Assembly: GCF_030435805.1 (NCBI RefSeq)
Contig: NC_081295.1
Span: forward strand, 158,443,001-158,507,000
DNA length: 64,000 nucleotides
Reading direction: 5' to 3'
Source: Mustela lutreola
Taxonomy: Eukaryota > Chordata > Mammalia > Carnivora > Mustelidae
Positions 58,642 through 64,000 of this stretch are shown here, piece after piece (position 1 is the stretch's first letter; each line of letters starts with the position of its first letter). The position numbers were made by a program, and so were the translations under genes. The notes below the pieces were generated by a model, which searched no databases, was not told the DNA's origin, and saw only the letters and a list, made by a program, of their open reading frames with translations.

Positions 58642-60600
58642 GTGACCATAAGCTGTATTACAAGGCAGTAATCATCAAGACAGTACAGTATCAGCACAAA
58701 ATCAGACACAGATCAGCAGAACAAGAGAGAACCCAGAAATGGACCCTCAACTTTATGATCAACTAATTTAATGAAGCAGGAAAGAATGTCCAATGGGAAA
58801 AAGACAATCTCTTCAATAAATGATGCTGGGAACACGGGACAGTCACATGCAGAAGAATGAAACTGGACCATTTCCTTATACCACACACAAAAGTAGACTC
58901 CAAATGGATGAAAGACCTCAAGGTGAGACATGAATCCATCCAAATCCTTGAGGAGAATGGAGGCAGCAACTTCTTTGACCTCAGCCACAGCAATTTCTTG
59001 CTAGACAAGTCTCCAAAGACAAGGGAAACAGAAGCAAGAATGAACTGTTGGGATTTCATCAAGACAGAAAGCTTTTGCACAGCAAAGGAAATGGTCGACA
59101 AAACCAAAAGACAACCAACAGAATGAGAGAAGATATTTGGAAATGATATATCAGATAAAGGGCTAGTATCCAAAATCTAGAAAGAACTTATCAAACTCCA
59201 CACCCACAGAATAAAATAATCCAATCAAGAAATAAGGACGAATGGATAAGGAAGATGTGGTCCATATACACTATGGAGTATGATGCCTCCATCAGAAAGG
59301 ACGAATCCCCAACTTTTGTAGCAACATGGACGGGACTGGAGGAGATTCTGCTGAGTGAAATAAGTCAAGCAGAGAGAGTCAATTATCATATGGTTTCACT
59401 TATTTGTGGAGCATAACAAATAGCATGGAGGACATGGGGAGTTAGAGAGGAGAAGGGAGTTGGGGGAAATTGGAAGGGGAGGTGAACATTGAGAGACTAT
59501 GGACTCTGAAAAACAACCTGAGGGGTTTGAAGGGTCAGGGGGTGGGAGGTCGGGGTACCAGGTGGTGGGTATTAGAGAGGGCACGGATTGCATGGAGCAC
59601 TGGGTGTGGTGAAAAAATAATGATACTGTTATGCTGAAAAATTTTAAAAAATCAATAAATGCAAAAACATTTAAAAAAAGAAAGAAAGGAGAAGACATGA
59701 ACAGACATTTCTCCAAAGAAGACATCCAAATGACCACCAGACACATAAAAAACTGCTGAACATCCCTCAACATGAGGGAAATACAAATCAAAACTATAAT
59801 GAGATCCACCTTAAACCAGTCAGAATGGCTAAAATTAACAACACAGGAGACAACAAGTGTTGGCGACATTGGAGAGAAACAAGAACCTTCATACACTGTT
59901 GGTGGGAATGCAAGCTGGTGCAGCCACTCTGGAAAACAGCACGGAGGTTCCTCAATAAGTTGAAAATAGAGCTCCCCTACGACCCAGGAACTGCACTCCT
60001 GGATATTTGCCCCAGTGATACAGATGTAGTGAAAAGAAGCGCCATCTGCACCGCAATGTTCACAGCAGCAATGGCCACAGTAGCCGAACTGTGGAAAGAG
60101 CCAAGATGCCCTTCAACAGACGAATGGATAAGGAAGATGTGGTCCATATATACAATGGAACATTCCTCAGCCATCAGAAAGGATGAACACCCACCGTTTG
60201 CACTGACATGGATGGAACTGGAGGGGACTATGCTGAGTGAAATAAGCAGAGAAAGACAATTATCACAAGGTTTCACTCATACATGGAACATAAAGAATAG
60301 AGTGGAGGAGCACAGGGGAAGGAGGGAAAACTGAATGGGAAGAAATCAGAGAGGGACACAAACCATGAGACACTCTGGACTCCAGGAAACAAACTGAGGC
60401 TGTAGAAGGGAGGGGGTGGGGGGAGGGGTAGCCGGATGATGGGTATTCAGGAGGCCACGCGCTGGGATGAGCACCGGCTGTTACAGGCAACTAATCAATC
60501 ACCAAACACATTAAGATCTGCTGACGTACTATATGTTGGCTAAAGAATTTAAATTTAATTTTTAAATTTAAAGAATTAAGTTAAATAAAAAAATAAAAAA
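58642..60600 (+). mobile_element. L1 3' half, plus strand, with target-site duplication and a nested L1
   Basis: Starts in the ORF2 thumb region ('aagctgtattacaaggcagt'), runs through the C-terminus (MNCWDFIKTESFCTAKEMVD at about 59040; [20 protein letters not shown] at about 59860) and the 3'UTR (gggtggggggaggggtagcc at about 60410) to an A-rich tail at about 60600. A 14-bp target-site duplication, taaaaccaaggcag, lies at 58628-58641 and 60601-60614. A younger L1 interrupts it at 59242-59685. Frames are only partly broken. Confidence 0.93.
59242..59685 (+). mobile_element. younger L1 3' end nested in the L1
   Basis: 'acgaatggataaggaagatg' through ORF2 C-terminus and 3'UTR to 'atactgttatgctgaaaaat' and an A-rich tail. 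It is same-strand, belongs to the other 3'UTR lineage, and is less diverged than its host. Confidence 0.88.
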
Positions 60601-60614
60601 TAAAACCAAGGCAG

Positions 60615-61169
60615 AAACCATACATATCCCAGAGGGCTCTGCGCTCCTGGAGGCTGAGCTAGTGGCCATGGCCAAGGCCTCTGGTGGTCAGGGGACTGGG
60701 GCTCTGACAGGTGGCTCAGCACACCCCTGACTCTGAAGCCCCAAGGCGGTGGCAAGGTGCAGGGACTGGGAGGGAAGACCCAGCCATAGGCCAGTCTGGC
60801 TCCCCGGCCGCTGCAGGACCACTCCCACCCCCCAGGCAGTGTCTGTCTAGAACCAGGAAGAAAACCTTTCCATTTGATTGTTCTTTTTAAAGATGGTTGC
60901 TCAGCCTGGACACAGGAAAACATCTGACATAAAACTAGACCATTCACAGCTGCAAGTGACCCAGAAGTTATCAGAACACAGTGACCACAAAGAGACCTTG
61001 TGTCCCCAGGGGGGCCTCTTGTGTGTGGGTGCAGCTGGGGGCCCTGGACATGTCCATGTGCGCAGAGCTGGGCTCCACAGTCTCCCTCAAGGGGACAGGA
61101 GTAGGAACCTGCTCTGACAGCTCTGCTCAGGATGGCACACACACCCCTCGATGGAGACAGGACAGGCCC
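60615..61169. other. GC-rich sequence, 3' flank of the ABO-like exon
   Basis: Downstream (minus sense) of the glycosyltransferase relic. A 188-codon minus frame at 60576-61142 has no motif I know and probably reflects high GC. Confidence 0.45.
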
Positions 61170-61860
61170 TCATGAGCCCCGGATGTCCTGCTGATTCTTG
61201 GGCATGGCCCGAATCGCAGCTTCTTCATGAAGGGTTGGGGGAGGGCAGCCTGGCCTCTGCAGGTCACACAGGTCCTCCGGGGATAGCACCTTGGTGGGCT
61301 TATGGCCCAGCAGATACCTGTTCAATGGCTCTCCTCACGCCACACAACCTCAATCCCATTGGCCAGGTCAACCCCCATCGCCTGGTGACAGGCCAAGGTC
61401 AGTCAGTAAATCACCACCGCCAATCCCCCAAAATAAGCCCCCGTGTAGTAAATGTTGCGCTGGTCCCTGGGGATGTGGGCCTGGGACAGTGGCCTGTGCT
61501 GGTAGCTGAAGTCTTCATTGGACAGCCAGTGGAAACTGGGGTGCAGGGTACCAAAGGGGGAGACAGGATCTCCATGTCCACATGGTCGCAGAACTTCACG
61601 TCCACATCCGCACACAACAGGTGGTCCACCTCACAGAGCAAGCGCTGCTCACAGAGGCAGCTGACCATCGCCATGCGCTGCATGGACATCCTGCAGTGCG
61701 GGACACCGGGGACCTCGAGGACCACCACCCTCCAGCCCTCCCAGCAGGGCACACGGGCCCAGCAGCCCGCTGGCCAGTGAGGACCTAGTAGGTGACCCTG
61801 TGTCCCACCATGATGGGCTTCTGTGCCCTCTGCAGGAACAGGTCTAGGAAGACCACCTAT
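61170..61860 (-). pseudogene. ABO: ABO-like (GT6 family) glycosyltransferase last exon, broken
   Basis: On the minus strand the sequence follows the last coding exon of ABO, a Golgi alpha-1,3-GalNAc/Gal transferase. It reads VVFLDLFLQRAQKPIMVGHR at about 61850-61800, WRVVVLEV, CEQRLLCEVDHLLC, then the metal-binding DVD motif (ADVDVKF, DVD at 61600-61608), FGTLHPSFHWLSNEDFSYQH, then SQAHIPRD, GAYFGGL, a CHQAMGVDLANGIEVVWREE block, and AMPKNQQDIRGS before TGA at 61170. The order and spacing match ABO more than GBGT1 or GLT6D1. An acceptor-like ccctcgtccctgtag lies just upstream, so this is a genomic duplicate, not a processed copy. There is an in-frame stop after VTY and at least two frame changes, so no enzyme can be made. 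I did not find the preceding exon in the next 1.5 kb. Confidence 0.82.
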
Positions 61861-62683
61861 CTACAGGGACGAGGGACAAGGCGGGGGGAGGGTCCCCGTC
61901 AGAGGCTGGTGGCAGGACCCCAGAGCTGGGGCCCATGAACGTGGGCACTTTCTTCACGGGGATAGGCCCTGGGCCGCTGTAAGCAACAGCCGCTCTCCCA
62001 GCCTGTCCTGAGCAAGTCTGCTCACGGGGCCTCCCTACCTTCTGCTCCCAGAGATGGGCGCCATCAGCACCCCATCATGCAAAGAGGAGCCTGAAGCTTC
62101 AGCGGTGGGAAACCAACCCCACAGTCAGCATGCTGGAACAGGAACGCCCCCTGTGCCGAGCCCCAGGCAAACCTGCAGGTGCCCTCCCCTGGCCGAGCCC
62201 CTGCAGGTCCTGTCCCCACCGGCAGGGACTGGAGCACCTTTGGGCACAGCCTTCCTTTCTGTGGCCTACAGACTGGCTAGAATCAACACGGCTGGCCTCC
62301 TGCCCCACTTCGCTTGGAGTGGGCAGTCGCTGGCCCCCATAGAGCTGCCTCCACCGCCATAGGGTCCTCCCGTGAAGGCTACTGGGCCTCTTGCTGACAA
62401 GGTCCATCAGTCAACCACTGCTATTCCTAGGGCCACCCTCGAACTCCCCCAGATCAGAGACCAGGTCCAGCCCATGGGCAGGGAAGGGGAAAGAGGACTC
62501 TGCTGGAAGAAGAGGGGCTTGCTTAGGCCACAGCCGTGAATCTGAGGGTAGAAGCCTTCAGGTCCAGGACTACATCTCCCCAACCCCAAGAAGTTGGAAG
62601 TCTTGTCTCTCTGAGGGGACCGCCTGTGGGGACAGCAGGTCCCCCGTTGTCAGCCAGGGTGGCGAGCCCCTCTGAGACTGATT
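61861..62683. other. GC-rich sequence, likely intron relic of the ABO-like copy
   Basis: No recognised exon or repeat. Overlapping open stretches are GC-driven. Confidence 0.4.
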
Positions 62684-62868
62684 TTTTAAGGTTTTATTTG
62701 ACAGAGAGAGAGACAGCTAGAGAGGGAACACCAGCTGGGGGAGTGGGAGAGGAAGAAGCATGCTCCCCGCTGAGCAGGGAGCCCGACACGGTGGGGTTCA
62801 ACCTGAGGACCCCAGGATCATGGCCTGGTCTGAAGGCAGATGCTTAATGACTGAGCCACCCAGGTGCC
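62684..62868 (-). mobile_element. Can-SINE
   Basis: Reverse SINE: tail 'ttttttaaggttttatttga', GA-rich middle, head 'gagccacccaggtgcc'. tgagactgattt occurs at 62673-62684 and 62870-62881 as target-site duplication. Confidence 0.92.
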
Positions 62869-62881
62869 TTGAGACTGATTT

Positions 62882-63326
62882 CTTTCACACCAGCACTAAG
62901 GCTACTTCCCTGTGCCTGCCCCATTCCTGGCAGGTGAGTAAATCGCTCACACAGGAAAGTGGGCACTACGTTTAAACAGGGGATAAGGCCACACACACCC
63001 AGCGGACACGAGTCAGGTCAACGGGGGGCAAGTCCAGGTCAAGCCAATGGGGGAACAAGCCAGACATGAAGCAGGGGGAGAGGAGAGTGCTCCTGGCAGG
63101 GGGCAGAGAGAATGTCCAGTCTTAGAGTCAGGCCCAAGGCACGTGCGTGATGACCACACACTTGGGAAGCCCCCGGGGGAGGGGGGAGTACGGTGGGAGA
63201 GGTGAGGCTGGAGAGGACAGGCAGCTGAGGAGCAGATCACAGAGAGGCTCAAAGGTTATGTTCCAAAAAGATCACTCTGGTTACCGGGGAAGAATGGGCT
63301 CTTGTAGTACAGCAGAGGACAGGGAG
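62882..63326. other. GC-rich spacer, no feature seen
   Basis: G-rich runs (about 63175-63190) and no gene motif. Confidence 0.45.
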
Positions 63327-63371
63327 ACCCTAACCCTAAGCCCTAACGCTAAGTCCACCCTAACCCTAACC
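63327..63371 (+). repeat. short interstitial telomere-repeat tract
   Basis: ccctaaccctaa at 63328-63339, degenerate ccctaacgctaa at 63341-63352, and accctaaccctaac at 63357-63370. This is about 45 bp of C-strand telomere repeat with a few substitutions, between GC-rich DNA and an old L1. Confidence 0.9.
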
Positions 63372-63439
63372 AAACATCATGCTCAGTTTTGAGGACTGAG
63401 CTCTACTCTGAAATCACTGAGTTCGTCGTGCTGGCTTCC

Positions 63440-64000
63440 ACTGCTTGCTCAGTATTGTACTGAAAGTTCTACCCAGAACAGTGAGGCAGGAAATAGGGAA
63501 TCAACATGTGAAAGGAAACAGTAGAACTAGGTCTATTCAGAGACCAGAGACGCAGCATCTTATACACAGAGCTTCCTTAAGAATCGACCAAAAATGATCA
63601 CAGCCAGTTCCCTAATTCCGCAAAGTTACAGGACTAAATATGAATACAGAGAAATCTCTCTTGTTTGTATACACTAGCAATGAACCGTCCAAAAAGGCAC
63701 TTAAAAAACAATTCCATTTTAGGGAACATCAGCATTGACCAAATACTTAGGAACAGATGTAATGAACACGCACGTCTCGTATGCCGAAAGTTATAAAACA
63801 TTGCTGAGAGCAAGCAAGGGAAACCTAAATCAACCTGAGGACACCCCCTGGTGATGAAAAGACACTATTTATAAGATGGCAACAGTACACAATGCGATGC
63901 GGACATTCAATGGCTCCCAAGAAATTTCACCTTTGGGAAGAAATGCACAAGCTAATCCTAACAGTCAAATGGAATTTTAAGGAACCACAAGATAACCAAA
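63440..64000 (+). mobile_element. ancient L1 ORF2 RT-to-linker fragment, plus strand
   Basis: 'attgtactgaaagttctacc' (the LEVLA region), 'tttgtatacactagcaatga' (LYTSN), 'aaatacttaggaacagatgt' (KYLG), and 'acagtcaaatggaattttaa' near the right edge. Heavily decayed. It runs off the window. Confidence 0.8.

Noticed and set aside
60576-61142. 188-codon minus frame downstream of the ABO-like exon
   Set aside because: It is not a continuation of GT6 homology and has no known motif. GC-driven.

Overview
The window is repeat-dense mammalian DNA from a carnivore. The tRNA-Lys-type SINEs (Can-SINE family, twelve copies) and the L1 3' ends are carnivore types. Several SINEs have the 'GTTAAAGCC...' box A region and the 'GCCTACTTGTGATCT' tail that I associate with mustelids, so a mustelid-like caniform is my best guess. 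There is no operon-type organisation, rRNA gene or CRISPR array. The 14.2-42.2 kb part is a small olfactory receptor (OR) cluster embedded in L1-rich, AT-rich DNA.

Layout. 0-14 kb: stacked and nested L1 fragments (mostly minus strand) and SINEs, with one orphan exon of TTC32 at 1559-1725. 14.3-15.2 kb: intact single-exon OR gene, family 2 type, minus strand. 16.2-17.4 kb: L1 with a SINE inside. 18.5-29.1 kb: one ancient near full-length L1 (5'UTR, ORF1, ORF2, part of the 3'UTR; about 6.5 kb of its own sequence) cut by at least seven younger insertions. 29.1-34.6 kb: mostly unique sequence with one L1, a SINE, an L1 3'-transduction and a MIR. 34.7-35.5 kb: twin-primed L1. 36.0-36.9 kb: intact OR gene, family 10 type, plus strand. 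41.2-42.2 kb: degenerate family 2 type OR pseudogene, minus strand. 45-52.9 kb: more L1s, old and young. From about 52.9 kb the sequence becomes GC-rich and L1-poor. It holds a solo-LTR-like fossil, one plus-strand L1 with a nested L1, a broken ABO-type (GT6) glycosyltransferase exon at 61.2-61.9 kb and a short interstitial telomere-repeat tract at 63.3 kb. This half looks subtelomere-derived.

How it works together. The only genes likely to make protein are the two ORs, seven-helix odorant GPCRs expressed one per sensory neuron. The third OR, the TTC32 exon and the ABO-like exon are relics. The most informative structures are products of retrotransposition and DNA repair: a 3'-transducing L1, a possible SINE with a read-through tail, a SINE-L1 chimera, an L1 block re-inserted into its own L1 between 17-bp repeats, a 44-bp near-perfect foldback inside an L1, and three twin-primed L1s. 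I found no new enzymatic or defence system.
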